From positions 1 to 64,000 of the forward strand of contig JAQJVL010000739.1 in assembly GCA_035578905.1 (NCBI GenBank): a DNA stretch of 64,000 nucleotides. Direction: 5' to 3'. Position numbers and translations under genes: made by a program. Below are positions 1 through 11,015 of the stretch, one piece after another. This DNA is from Stictocephala bisonia. Taxonomy: Eukaryota > Arthropoda > Insecta > Hemiptera > Membracidae. Below the pieces are notes generated by a model. It worked only from the letters and a program-made list of their open reading frames with translations. It did not search any database and was not told the origin of the DNA. Every line of letters starts with the position of its first letter. The first letter of the stretch is position 1.

Positions 1-680
1 ATTTTCCGTACGAAATTATTTCGTACGAACGAAATATATCGTGTGAAGAGGCCTACATTAGAGGCACGACGTGACATGGATGGACATGACATAGGCCAAA
101 CCCGGTTTTTATAGCTAGAGCCCTTTTTGAGAGCATGCTGCTCAGCGATTTTGTAGTATATGGCTATAGTTATTAATTTTGGTTTACTAGTGTTGCTCCT
201 AACACATAGACAGCTCTCTAGTGAACATTTATTTCGTCTCAACAATTTTAACTGATTTTTCGGGGCATTTGTTCGAAATGTAAACAAAGCTAAATTTAGG
301 ACGTGCAAGGCCCGTCTTTAACATCTAATGGTTTAATAACAATGCTAGCCCATCGTAATTAATACATGGTTTGTAATAAGGGTAGGATTAAGAGTTTTAA
401 TTTATGATTTTTTAATATAAATGTATGGAATTGTTTATTATTTAATATTGATGTTCATAATGTGTAAATTGCCTCATAGTTAGAGGTGGCTAAGTCACCT
501 ACCTTACACAAACAGTCAACCCCTGTAACCTTTAAATGTTGTGACCTTTCTGCCAAGTTACAATACAGGGGTACGGAGACTCGTGATAAAGAGCATATTT
601 ATACCTAGCAAATGTCAGAATTTACTCTAACCAGTTAACTACAAACAGTTTTACCATAGATGTATTAGCAGTATTAGCTA
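1..680. other. AT-rich intergenic DNA with a small palindrome
   Basis: No coding frame or RNA gene is visible. A 10-bp perfect inverted repeat (CGTACGAAAT / ATTTCGTACG, one-base centre) lies at 7-27. The rest is unremarkable AT-rich sequence. Confidence 0.5.
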
Positions 681-699
681 CAGGCTACTGTACCCTCCA

Positions 700-838
700 G
701 TCCACCCATACATGTTGGCCTACAGCGGTGATGATCCGTCCACCCACCCATACACGTACAGTGGTGATGACCCACCCACCACTCATACACGTACTGTGGT
801 GATACCCACCTGCCCACTCACCCAAACACGTACAGTGT
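700..838 (-). repeat. G-rich minisatellite fragment, C-rich strand up
   Basis: About four degenerate units of the CCACCC-rich minisatellite (core CCCATACACGTACAGTGGTGA). It belongs to the same family as the arrays at 7136-7672, 24566-24735 and 47596-47700. The G-rich strand is the minus strand here. The units differ in length and sequence more than at 7.1 kb, so this looks like an older or eroded copy. Confidence 0.8.
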
Positions 839-1324
839 TCCAATGGAAAATCCAATGAAATAGAGTTGATTACAGAATTTTCTTTCCAAATATTTTACAG
901 TAAACCTTTAAAATGTAATGTAAACTGCTACCTTTTAATAACATTTATTTTATTAGTTTAAAAAAAATGTTTGACCTAATCTTAGCCATACAAATATTAA
1001 TAACATTGTTTTTACCATAAAGGACAAAATTGTTCTTTGGTATTTCTGTAAGATTGCATTTCAGAACAAAAGATCATGGCCGTGCATCACTATATATACT
1101 TGAAACAATTATGCTTGTCAGTCAGTCAGTTGATTCGGTATCATGAATAGGGAACACAAGACATTGGGGGAGAATTGCTTCTGCTGTAACTTTTTAAAAA
1201 GAAAATTTCATATCAGGGTAGTAAATTTTATAATAACTTACTCTAATATATAAAGGACATAACCAACAAGATTAAATTCAAACGAAAATGAAAAGAATAT
1301 TTGTTAGAAAACCCACTATATTCT
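839..1324. other. AT-rich stretch, nothing recognised
   Basis: No ORF, RNA signal or repeat stands out apart from a short CAGT run near 1120-1130. Confidence 0.45.
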
Positions 1325-1332
1325 TTTGAGGA

Positions 1333-2111
1333 CAGTGGCGGCTAGTCACCTAGTAAAATGGGGATTCACACACCGGGGGGATTAGGGGGTACGGAGTACC
1401 TTACAAGTAAAAGTGCACAAGTAAATATTTTAAAAAAAATATACGCTTAAACATGCATTTAAAACTATTTAAAAACATATTTTAACGAGTTAAAAAATAT
1501 ACTTAAGCTGTTATATATTGTTTCTAAACTGTTTTTAAGAAATTTATTTAAAATAGTTATTGGTTGGTGTAGTTGTGCAAAAAAAGAACAAGAAATTGTA
1601 TATATTTTAATAATTAGTCGAGCCAAAAAATATTACTTTCTTTTATAATCTGTGTTTTTTTTCGTTAACTATTTTTGGTAGTTTGAAAGAAAGAAGTACT
1701 GTAGTTTTTATTTTTTCTGTTAGGCGCATTATACAAATCACCTGTACTGCTAAGAGTTAATTATAAATAATTGCAATTATTGCAGACGCTCTGTTGCCAC
1801 TGTGCGATCTTACCGTGGTAAAAGGAGTGGAGCACACGGCAAGTCTATACAAGACGGCCCCCACCACCGCCTTCCACACAGACCAGCTGATAGGCTTGCA
1901 CAACCGGGACTGTGCGACAGTACTGCGGGATTAGCGGACGCTAGTTGAAGGCGCTTCTTTGGGGTTTCTTACGTTTAACAGTTTAAAATCACATATTTCG
2001 TAATTTCAATGTGTAAATAATTTAACTTAACTTTAAATGCGGTTCATATTCTTTTTACAAATCTCACAGGAGTTCACGTGCTCATGTGTTGTTATGGAAT
2101 AGCCGCCACTG
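1333..2111 (+). mobile_element. Non-autonomous hAT-type transposon (MITE), 779 bp
   Basis: The left end begins CAGTGGCGGCTA and the right end is its exact reverse complement (12-bp terminal inverted repeats). The element is flanked by a perfect 8-bp duplication TTTGAGGA at 1325-1332 and 2112-2119. CAGTGGCGG termini and an 8-bp target duplication are diagnostic of the hAT superfamily. No transposase frame remains: the left half is AT-rich and the right half (about 1790-1960) is GC-richer, so the element must have been moved in trans. Its right terminus is the left edge of the 112-bp tandem array that follows. Confidence 0.9.
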
Positions 2112-3781
2112 TTTGAGGAGTAGGACAATAATTATTAACGTAATACTGTAAAGATTAATGTCTGAGGACTTATTGTCATGTAGAAATGTTTATATATTAT
2201 ATCTTATAGAGTAGCCGCCACTGTTTGAGGAGTAGGACAATAATTATTAACGTAATACTGTAAAGATTAATGTCTGAGGACTTATTGTCATGTAGAAATG
2301 TTTATAATATTATATCTTATAGAGTAGCCGCCACTGTTTGAGGAGAAGGACAATAATTATTAACGTAATACTGTAAAGATTAATGTCTGAGGACTTATTG
2401 TCATGTAGAAATGTTTATATATTATATCTTATAGAGTAGCCGCCACTGTTTGAGGAGAAGGACAATAATTATTAACGTAATACTGTAAAGATTAATGTCT
2501 GAGGACTTATTGTCATGTAGAAATGTTTATATATTATATCTTATAGAGTAGCCGCCACTGTTTGAGGAGTAGGACAATAATTATTAACGTAATACTGTAA
2601 AGATTAATGTCTGAGGACTTATTGTCATGTAGAAATGTTTATATATTATATCTTATAGAGTAGCCGCCACTGTTTGAGGAGAAGGACAATAATTATTAAC
2701 GTAATACTGTAAAGATTAATGTCTGAGGACTTATTGTCATGTAGAAATGTTTATATATTATATCTTATAGAGTAGCCGCCACTGTTTGAGGAGTAGGACA
2801 ATAATTATTAACGTAATACTGTAAAGATTAATGTCTGAGGACTTATTGTCATGTAGGAATGTTTATATATTATATCTTATAGAGTAGCCGCCACTGTTTG
2901 AGGAGTAGGACAATAATTATTAACGTAATACTGTAAAGATTAATGTCTGAGGACTTATTGTCATGTAGGAATGTTTATATATTATATCTTATAGAGTAGC
3001 CGCCACTGTTTGAGGAGAAGGACAATAATTATTAACGTAATACTGTAAAGATTAATGTCTGAGGACTTATTGTCATGTAGGAATGTTTATATATTATATC
3101 TTATAGAGTAGCCGCCACTGTTTGAGGAGTAGGACAATAATTATTAACGTAATACTGTAAAGATTAATGTCTGAGGACTTATTGTCATATAGAAATGTTT
3201 ATATATTATATCTTATAGAGTAGCCGCCACTGTTTGAGGAGTAGGACAATAATGATTAACGTAATACTGTAAAGATTAATGTCTGAGGACTTATTGTCAT
3301 GTAGAAATGTTTATATATTATATCTTATAGAGTAGCCGCTACTGTTTGAGGAGTAGGACAATAATTATTAACGTAATACTGTAAAGATTAATGTCTGAGG
3401 ACTTATTGTCATATATAAATGTTTATATATTATATCTTATAGAGTAGCCGCTACTGTTTGAGGAGTAGGACAATAATTATTAACGTAATACTGTAAAGAT
3501 TAATGTCTGAGGACTTATTGTCATATATAAATGTTTATATATTATATCTTATAGAGTAGCCGCCACTGTTTGAGGAGTAGGACAATAATTATTAACGTAA
3601 TGCTGTAAAGATTAATGTCTGAGGACTTATTGTCATGTAGAAATGTTTATATATTATATCTTATAGAGTAGCCACCACTGTTTGAGGAGTAGGACAATAA
3701 TTATTAACGTAATACTGTAAAGATTAATGTCTGATGACTTATTGTCATGTAGAAATGTTTATATATTATATTTTATACAAT
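2101..3781 (+). repeat. 112-bp satellite array, about 15 copies, seeded by a hAT terminus
   Basis: Units start at 2101, 2213, 2326 and then every 112 bp to 3670. One unit is 113 bp. Each unit opens with the 11-bp hAT right end AGCCGCCACTG (variants AGCCGCTACTG, AGCCACCACTG) and the 8-bp target duplication TTTGAGGA. About 93 bp of what was originally flanking DNA follows, ending in TATCTTATAGAGT. Only the first copy is preceded by true transposon interior. Copies differ by a few substitutions, for example GAGTAGG/GAGAAGG and TCATGTAG/TCATATA. No coding capacity is seen. Confidence 0.93.
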
Positions 3782-3863
3782 GTTGACAATTCTTGTACAT
3801 TCTTTAGGCCTATTCTTATTTACTCGTATATTTACTGTACTGTAACGAGTAAAGAATTATTGA

Positions 3864-4040
3864 ATTTTTTATTTATTTTTTTTTTTTAAACTTCACTCGC
3901 CTGTTGACATGGGCCTACAGGCCTGTGCGTCAACTTTATTCAACGAGTGAAGTACCGACCGTAGGCTCAGTGGGGATTCGGACCTTGGACCTTGCCCTCC
4001 ACAGTCCGAAGCCTTAGCCACTGAGCCACCACGGCGGCAA
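3864..4040 (-). mobile_element. tRNA-derived SINE, minus strand
   Basis: Read on the minus strand, a tRNA-like head carries an A box (TGGCTCAGTGG, 4018-4028) and a B box (GGTCCGAATCC, 3974-3984) at normal tRNA spacing. A roughly 85-bp unrelated body follows, and then an A-rich tail (the T run at 3864-3887). This is the standard layout of a Pol III-transcribed SINE. The parent tRNA is not identifiable by eye, and target duplications are unclear because both flanks are (GAATT)-like. Confidence 0.75.
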
Positions 4041-4108
4041 ATTGGAATTGAATTGAATGACTTCCTCTACCACTATTAAATTTATTATTGTGATTGTTTA
4101 ATATATCC

Positions 4109-4902
4109 AGGGTGTTATAAAAAGGTGGGGCTGACTATGCATTTTCAGATTCCATGTGTAATTCTAAGCTAAAAGTGAAGAATAAAATTTTTCAATTTCC
4201 GCTTAGTTTAGCAGATAGACGCTATTTTCTTTTTTTTCATGAAACAATTTATATCTTTGTTGTTATCTTTACGATTGTTACAAAACCCGGTAAAAGGGTT
4301 CATGTTAGAAGGTAGTATTTGATAAAAAAATAGTTTTAAATTATCTTGATTATTTCCAAAACTACGGCCATTTTGTTTTTATTTTAACAAATATCTAAAA
4401 AAACCACTGGTTTTATAAAAATTCTGTAAGACACAAAACAGTTTTTAAATAACTTTACCTTCCCAATGATACATTATTTGTAATAATCAATTTTATGAAT
4501 TAACATTCACATGCAAACTAAATGGCTACTAATTTGACAGTAATTTAACTGCAAATTTATTATTAAAAAACTGTTATGTGTCTTACACCATTTTTATAAA
4601 ACCAGTTTTTTTTAGATATTTGTTAAAATAAAAATGCCGTTATATTGAAAATAATCAAGATAATTTAAAAATATTTTTGTATCAAATACTATCTTTTAAT
4701 ATGCTATCTTTTAAATAATACCATTTACCGAGTTTTGTAACAATCGTAAAGATAACAGTAAAGATATAAATTGTTTTATGAAAAACAATATGGCGTCTAG
4801 CTACTAAACAAAGCGGAAATTTAAAAAATATTATTCTTCATTTTTAGCTTAGAATCCCACATAGAACCTGAAAATGCCAGCCCCACCTTTGTGTAACACC
4901 CT
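4109..4902. mobile_element. Long-armed foldback MITE, 794 bp
   Basis: Two arms of about 330 bp (4109-4441 and 4571-4902) are diverged reverse complements. Both start AGGGTGTTA and share blocks such as AGGTGGGGCTG, TTCTAAGCTAAAA, TTTATATCTTT and CTTGATTATTT in the same order. A spacer of roughly 130 bp separates them. No ORF is seen. The superfamily is not settled: the flanks are AT/TA-rich (ATATA on both sides), which suits a TA-inserting mariner/Tc1-type or similar element. Confidence 0.82.
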
Positions 4903-7117
4903 ATATAACAATTTACTTTTAAAATATCTTAAATTATTTTTATTTGATACAAATATAACAAGAAAAGCTACACATAAACATTTGTTTAGAATAAAGAATA
5001 TGCTAAGAATAATCATTCAAAATATGTATTTATGAATAAAAATGTCATTTGCAAATGTTTAGACTAAAGACAAATTTTCAACACTTTCAATGACAAATTT
5101 TCAACACTTTCAATGACAAATTTTAAATCACTAATTTTGAGGTTTTTGATTTTATGATTTTGCAAATTCGTAGTAGTCTACCAATTTATTGCACACAACA
5201 GGGGACCATTCTGATGTTGAGCACAGGGTCAAATTGATAGATAATTTGCACTCACTGAAAGATATAAAGTATATCCTACACTTTTTGATCTCTTTTTATG
5301 AAATTTAATTAATTATTTTTATATGTTCTTTTGTCATTGTATCATTAATGACACTTTCTAAGGAATAGTTGGTCTAAGTTAGGAACAGTGACTACATTCG
5401 CTCATCACACTAATTCGAAATCCATATTCGCCTATATCTTGACGATCAACGCCTTAAGAATAAATAAATATTTGTTTTAAATGCAATTTGTTTATGAGTT
5501 CTTGCTTGGTATTTGTGACGTACGACTGACATTTGTTGTATTTGTAGTTTATCAAAATAGTCTTCACCAGTTTAGGGTGTTCGTCCGACCGGCGCAGCTC
5601 GGTGCTGGATGGAGTTTTAGTTCAACGTTTCGCTGCCACTGTCGCCACAAGAAGCAGAGTGAATGCCTTCCCGGGGAATGGGAGAACACAGCAGCACTCT
5701 TGGTGCGTGACCGGAGCACAACCGGGAATAACTATCTAATTTATTGTAAGCTTTATCATTAAAGATTTTATGTATTATTAATCTGCTTTTTCGGCCAAAG
5801 ATAATTGTACAAATTCCAACTCGAAATTCGTACAGACGTCATATATAAAATAATAATTGGTTACACTTAAAAAAATATTCTTTTTATTATTAGTTTTAAT
5901 TTACTCTTTTAAGTTTTAGTTTACTTTGGGTAGCCATATACCCATAAAAAGTTTTTTTTATTTTTCCCTCTACACACTGGGGGGCAAAAGGAGATATACT
6001 TTTCAATAAAATTGTAACAAGACACAATTTTATTCAAAAAAATTTCAAAAGTAACTTTCAATCCAACAATGTCATTAAGAAAAAGAAGTCCTTAAGAGCA
6101 ATAGCAGTGTACTTGATTTCTTGGTTGGCTTTGGATTTTGGTTCAGTTTACAACCAGATGAGTTGGCAAATAGACAACCAATTGTTTGACAATTGGCCAC
6201 TCAGGCAAGTTAAGTGGCCCAAGTCTGCAGCTACACTTGGGATATGTTTTTAGAAACTCTCCTTGCGTGATATTAAAATGATAATTTCATGACCAAAACT
6301 AGTTGTTGAACATTGTCTCTGTCTTTTGTTTGTTGCTCTAGAAACTCTAGTTTGCCCATAATTTAGTATCTCCATAAATATGTCCAATTTAATATAAAAT
6401 ATCATTTATTTATGAAAATTATATGAAATATTTTATTTTTATTAAAATAACGCAGAATTGATTTTACTAACAAAGTGAAGCAAGACATCTGTATTAATCT
6501 GACCGTTCTGCAGTTTGGATGTGTTTTTGTGCTATTCTCACAGCCAAACATGCCAATAAATCATCATAAAATTTAGTACATTGGAACTTCATACAAAAGT
6601 GCAACTATCTAATTGTATTGAAATGTACTACTAAAGTACAAACTTAAAACTGGGATCTATGAAAAGGATCTGCAAACTACTTAGCTTTGTGTACAGAAAT
6701 GACCCCCGTAAATTTATGTCGTGGTACTACATACGTGGGTCATGCTGAGCTGATGCAATTAAGCATGGTTCCACTATCACATGGCATCAAACACTCTACA
6801 GCAACATCTTGTTCACTAAAATATTGGACTTTTTTTAAATTGAAATAAGTGATTTAAATTATATTCTAAAGGAGATATACTTAAGGCAAAGGTCTAAGAG
6901 TTGAGCAAACTAAAAATATTTCCAACTCTAGTAATGATGTAAACAAATTCTTTTTATTTGCCATTAGTAATGTTGTAATTAACTGATGTATTTATTTATC
7001 TTTGATTTGTTTACTTCCACCGAGAAATGTACTACACTGTCAACGTTTGAATGATGAATATGAATTGATTTTGCCTCAATATCTTGAAATATAAGAATGA
7101 ATACAAATACAGAATCT
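4903..7117. other. AT-rich intergenic DNA, no supported gene
   Basis: A 23-bp direct duplication (GACAAATTTTCAACACTTTC...) lies at 5069-5114 with a third partial copy. A 93-codon open frame at 5481-5762 includes a GC-richer patch (about 5580-5720), but it matches no family I know and has no other gene signal. The rest is low-complexity AT-rich sequence. Confidence 0.5.
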
Positions 7118-7135
7118 ATACCTTTGTGTGTGTAT

Positions 7136-7485
7136 GGGTGGGTGGGTGGGTCAATGCCACTGTACGTGTATGGGTGGGCGGGTGGGTCTATACATTTGTG
7201 TGTGTATGGGTGGGCGGGTGGGTCAATGCCACTGTACGTGTATGGGTGGGCGGGTGGGTCTATACCTCTGTACATGTATGAGTGGGCGGGTGGGTCTATA
7301 CCTCTGTACGTGTATGGGTGGACGGGTGGGTCAATACCACTGTACGTGTATGGGTGGGCGGGTGGGTCAATACCACTGTACGTGTATGGATGGGCGGGTG
7401 GGTCAATACCACTGTACGTGTATGGATGGGCGGGTGGGTCAATACCATTGTACGTGTATGGGCGGGCAGGTGGGTTTATTAATTT
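7136..7485 (+). repeat. 36-bp G-quadruplex minisatellite, G strand up, 10 units
   Basis: Ten 36-bp units, each GGGTGGGCGGGTGGG followed by a spacer such as TCAATACCACTGTACGTGTAT. The first units alternate two spacer types (CAATGCCACTG versus CTATACATTTG or CTATACCTCTG), giving a 72-bp dimer pattern. Each intact core has four G3 runs with single-base loops. Because 36 is divisible by three, every frame stays open, which explains the overlapping glycine/tryptophan-rich reading frames here. I do not regard these as genes. Confidence 0.93.
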
Positions 7486-7487
7486 AA

Positions 7488-7672
7488 TCCACCCACCCAT
7501 ACACGTACAGTGATACTGACCCACCCGCCCACTCAAACACAGTGATATTGACCTGCCCGCCCATACACGTACAGTGATACTGACCCACCCGCCCACCCAT
7601 ACACGTACAGTGATACTGACCCACCCACCCGCCCATACACGTACAGTGATACTGACCCACCCACCCGCCCAG
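7488..7672 (-). repeat. Same minisatellite in inverted orientation, about 5 units
   Basis: Beyond a short TTTATTAATTTAAT centre the array continues as its reverse complement (CCCACCCGCCCATACACGTACAGTGATACTGA). The G strand is now the minus strand. The spacer is GATACTGA rather than GGTATTGA, so the right half is a separate variant and not a simple copy of the left half. A long minus-strand frame (6979-7710) is an artefact of the unit length. Confidence 0.92.
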
Positions 7673-7841
7673 TTGTCCAGGCAGTTGGTTATTTCTGAGA
7701 TTGAATTCATCTAGTTTGTAGTCCAATGGCAAGGTCACCATTTAACTTTCATTTGTTCCCATTAAGTTTTGATTTCAGCTGACAGTTCTTGCTTCTCACA
7801 TAACAGGGCTACATTCATTACATACAGTAAAATGCTGTTTT
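7673..7841. other. Short AT-rich spacer
   Basis: Nothing recognisable between the minisatellite and the palindrome. Confidence 0.4.
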
Positions 7842-8114
7842 TACATATACAGTACAAGTAAACGTCACACAACACAAATTTATTACAATATAAGCACAAA
7901 ATGCACAAATATTATGGTGATCGATTTCGGTGAACCACGCTCACCTTCCTCAGACCAGAGGGATTCACAAAAGAAAAGGATTCTTTTGTGAATCCCTCTG
8001 GTCTGAGGAAGGTGAGCGTGGTTCACCGAAATCGATCACCATAATATTTGTGCATTTTGTGCTTATATTGTAATAAATTTGTGTTGTGTGACGTTTACTT
8101 GTACTGTATATGTA
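7842..8114. mobile_element. Perfect 273-bp palindrome (foldback element)
   Basis: Arms 7842-7975 and 7981-8114 (134 bp each) are exact reverse complements with a 5-bp centre AAGGA. Each arm carries CTGAGGA (8003-8009 in the right arm), a small hairpin GGTGA...TCACC (8011-8027), GAAATCGATCACC, and an AT-rich outer part ending ACGTTTACTTGTACTGTATA. Diverged relatives occur at 10855-11015 (both arms, internally deleted), 35643-35760 (one arm) and 43815-43885 (one arm), so this is a dispersed repeat family. No protein is encoded. It may be a MITE or the terminal part of a larger element such as a Penelope-like element; I cannot tell which. Confidence 0.9.
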
Positions 8115-9264
8115 CCAACACGTATTATGCTAATTAAAAAACTATTTGTTTTTACATGTTAAAGTGGTGTGGTGGGATTGATTCCTGAGGCATATTCATA
8201 TCTGGTATCAAATAGGTTCACAACCTACAAATATACAACTTTGCTACCACTGTCTAAATGTGGGATTTAAAAAAAGTTGTAGGCACTTTCTCTCACTTTT
8301 TAAATTCTTTTCTAGGTAATGAGAACCATATTTATGGTTAAGTACTAAATTATGGTAACTCTCCAAGTAGCTGTGCCATGTTTCTAATGTTAAACTAAAA
8401 ATGACAAAATATGTTATTTTTTTAAGTATCTACACTACTAATGTATTACATCATAACAGAATGTGTTTTTTTTAACTTTAAGAAGCCGATCATCATGATA
8501 TTGGCAAAAATATGATTTTGTTAATTATTATTGTAATTTTATGATGAACAAATTTATTATTTCGTTACATATAGATTTCAAATGAGTGACAAGTGAATGC
8601 CGTCACTGTTACATACTAAGGGTGACTATTCATTAGAAAGTATCATTAATTAAATAGCCCAATGACAAATGAACAGCCGGTGGTTATCAGCTGATTCCTT
8701 TCAAAATTGTAATGACTCTGATTAAGATCGAACTGAGAACATTTAACTTATAAAGCTGGGCTTTAACCAACTATGTTATTGACCAATAAAATGGGGTTTT
8801 TATATTAACTTCATTTATTTGTAGACTAAGATAGACAATGTGTTTAGCTTCTCATGCACATTGTCATGGAGTATAAACCATGAGTTTACACTAATAATTA
8901 TTGGGTTCATTAAGTAAAATTCTACAAAATATATTAATTTAAATTACTGATTTAAAAATTCTGAGATAAAATAGGATCTAAGTTAAAAAAATAGTTTTAA
9001 AAAATTAAAAAAATAGGATCTAAGTTACGCCAACAATTCACTTTACACAAGTTTTGCTAAATTTATTAGATAAAGTATTATAAATTATAACTCCTTATTA
9101 ACGATGTTGCTTTATTAAATTTCAAAACAGTGCATAAAAAACATTCTGTAATAATATCAGTTTCTCACCAGGAAGTATGTAAATGTTGTGCATTTTAGCA
9201 GAGTGTAGATTAGATTGTAGTCATCAATGCGACATTTAGAACAGAATCACATGCTGTAAACCCC
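8115..9264. other. AT-rich intergenic DNA, nothing recognised
   Basis: No coding, RNA or repeat signal is visible. A short AAAAATAGGATCTAAGTTA segment is duplicated near 8968-9025. Confidence 0.45.
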
Positions 9265-9490
9265 AATGAGTCTACAGAGGCTGTCGGCACATGTCCTATA
9301 AGAACAATGTTACTTACGATCACATGTATCCAAACTGAACAGTTTGTTTAAACATATTTTTTTCAAGCAATTGCATTTAATCAAGAATGAATGTTAGAAT
9401 TGCTTTGCAAATTCCTAATTAGTTTTATAGCAAAATATTTAGTTTGAAGTTTCTATTTTCACCTATTTTTCGTAAATTACTGTCGGATTC
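9265..9490 (+). repeat. Dispersed repeat, copy 1 (related to 45194-45550)
   Basis: The segment GAGTCTACAGAGGCTGTCGG...AGAACAATGTTA (about 9268-9313) recurs in the same orientation at 45194-45254. The adjacent block (about 9315-9480, with GATCACATGTATCC, TCAAGAATGAATGTTAGAATT and TCCTAATTAGTTTTATAG) recurs as the reverse complement at about 45360-45550. The family is unidentified and no ORF is present. Confidence 0.65.
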
Positions 9491-10371
9491 AAAAAGCAAT
9501 GTTCTCGAGTTTGGACCTTTACTACAAAATTAATACTTATCCGATTTCGTTGGGTTGTACACCAAAATTTATTTAATTCTACGTAATATTATATAACTTA
9601 CGTCTTTCTTTTAAGACTGAGAATTTGTTATAGCGGATAGAGTACCAAAAAGCACGAAATTTTAGCACTTTTGTAGTAAAGCTCAACTTAAAAAATGTCT
9701 AAAACGAAATCTACTAAAGATAAGTCAGTGAAAATTTAAACACATGTGAAGAAGGTTGTTTTTATGTACTCGTAGTTTATTTAAATTATAGAATTTTTAC
9801 TCTTTTAATCGATTTTCTGTTGTAATTTTTGTAAACCATTGCAGTCTTAAAAATGGCTGATTATACAAACTTCCAAAACTTTATAAAAATACTGCATTGA
9901 AAAATAAAGTAAGATTATAAAACAGTAAGTGCAATAAAAAATCTTGCGTTTTATACCACATGATAATTCAACAAACATTGAACCATCATGTCCGTACTGA
10001 ATACAATAAGTACTATTCTTGTTGGGAACGTTCATATGGACAACAAGTAACTGCCCAGGTCTCCATCTACAGACCTTCCTGGAAACATGCCAGACACATA
10101 ATATTTTGTGTGTGCATGTAAAGTGTATTATGAATGCACTAAATTTAAATGAAAATATAATTTCACTTATGATTACTAATACAATGTAACAATCCACTAT
10201 CATGCTCTCATCACACTCATTTTACCTATATGGTTAGTTGTATTTTAATAAATCATACGTTTTATTTATAATGATTATTTGAAAATAGGACGTACAGCAT
10301 TGCATTTGCATAATTAATTAATTAGATGTAAACGCTCATAAAATATAAGGGGAAAAATTAAGAATTTAAGT
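9491..10371. other. AT-rich DNA, no supported gene
   Basis: The minus strand has a 118-codon open frame (9847-10203) with no recognisable domain and a composition like its surroundings. I treat it as chance. Confidence 0.45.
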
Positions 10372-10457
10372 ACAACTAAACAAGTCAATAAGTCAATAGT
10401 TCAACTAAACAAGTCAATAGTACAACTAAACAAGTCAATAGTACAACTAAAACATTA
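10372..10457 (+). repeat. 21-bp tandem repeat, about 4 copies
   Basis: The unit AACAAGTCAATAGTACAACTA is repeated in tandem. The first copy carries an extra AAGTCAAT and one copy has TTCAACT instead of TACAACT. Confidence 0.85.
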
Positions 10458-10854
10458 GTTACACTCGTGTTCAGTTAATAGAAACAATTTTATGGACAGT
10501 TTGCTTGGGCAAAATTATATGTAGTAGGCCAACGCTCTACATTACGTGAGGCTCTGCATGTTGTTTTATAGGATTTTTAAAATACTGTTTGAAAATAGGA
10601 TAAATAAAAGTGTTTCAATAACCCGTATGCAAGAACTTACACTATCGACAAGTTGTTACGTTATTCAACAGTTAACCATACTGTCTGTAGACTAATGGTT
10701 ACTTTTGTAGGATTTTATTTATATTGTAATTGAAAAGGTTTAAATTTGTTTCAATAACACTAATATGGTTGTTATGCACATCTGATTGTGCCAGCCTATT
10801 AAAGCAATAAAATATCAGCACATTATGTTTTGGTAGAAATAAATAAAAACTTAA
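10458..10854. other. AT-rich DNA, nothing recognised
   Basis: No feature found. Confidence 0.4.
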
Positions 10855-11015
10855 CGTCACACAACACACATTTATTACAATAACTTATAATTACAAAATA
10901 TTATTCTGATTGTAATCCATTTAATTCCTTTGTGAATCCTCTGACCTGGGAAAGGTAAAAGTGGTTTACTGAAATTGATCACCATAACATTTTGCACCTA
11001 TATTAAAATAATTTT
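10855..11015. mobile_element. Diverged, internally deleted copy of the 7.8-kb palindrome family
   Basis: It begins AACGTCACACAACACACATTT (the left outer arm) and, after a deletion, continues with TTTGTGAATCCTCTGACC...GGTAAAAGTGGTTTACTGAAATTGATCACC, which matches the right arm. The hairpin is kept with changed bases (GGTAA...TTTACT, 10954-10970). Confidence 0.8.

Noticed and set aside
5481..5762. 93-codon frame with a GC-richer centre as a small gene
   Set aside because: No recognisable domain, no clear promoter or splice context. Kept only as a note in the spacer entry.
6979..7710. 243-codon minus-strand frame and several plus-strand Gly/Trp-rich frames
   Set aside because: They lie wholly or mostly in the 36-bp minisatellite. 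A unit divisible by three keeps all frames open, so openness is no evidence of coding.
8003..8030. Confident hammerhead ribozyme call
   Set aside because: CTGANGA and GAAA are present around a stem, but an extra A disrupts stem II and a proper stem III/cleavage site was not found by eye.
9847..10203. 118-codon minus-strand frame
   Set aside because: AT-driven composition and no motif; about what chance gives in AT-rich DNA.
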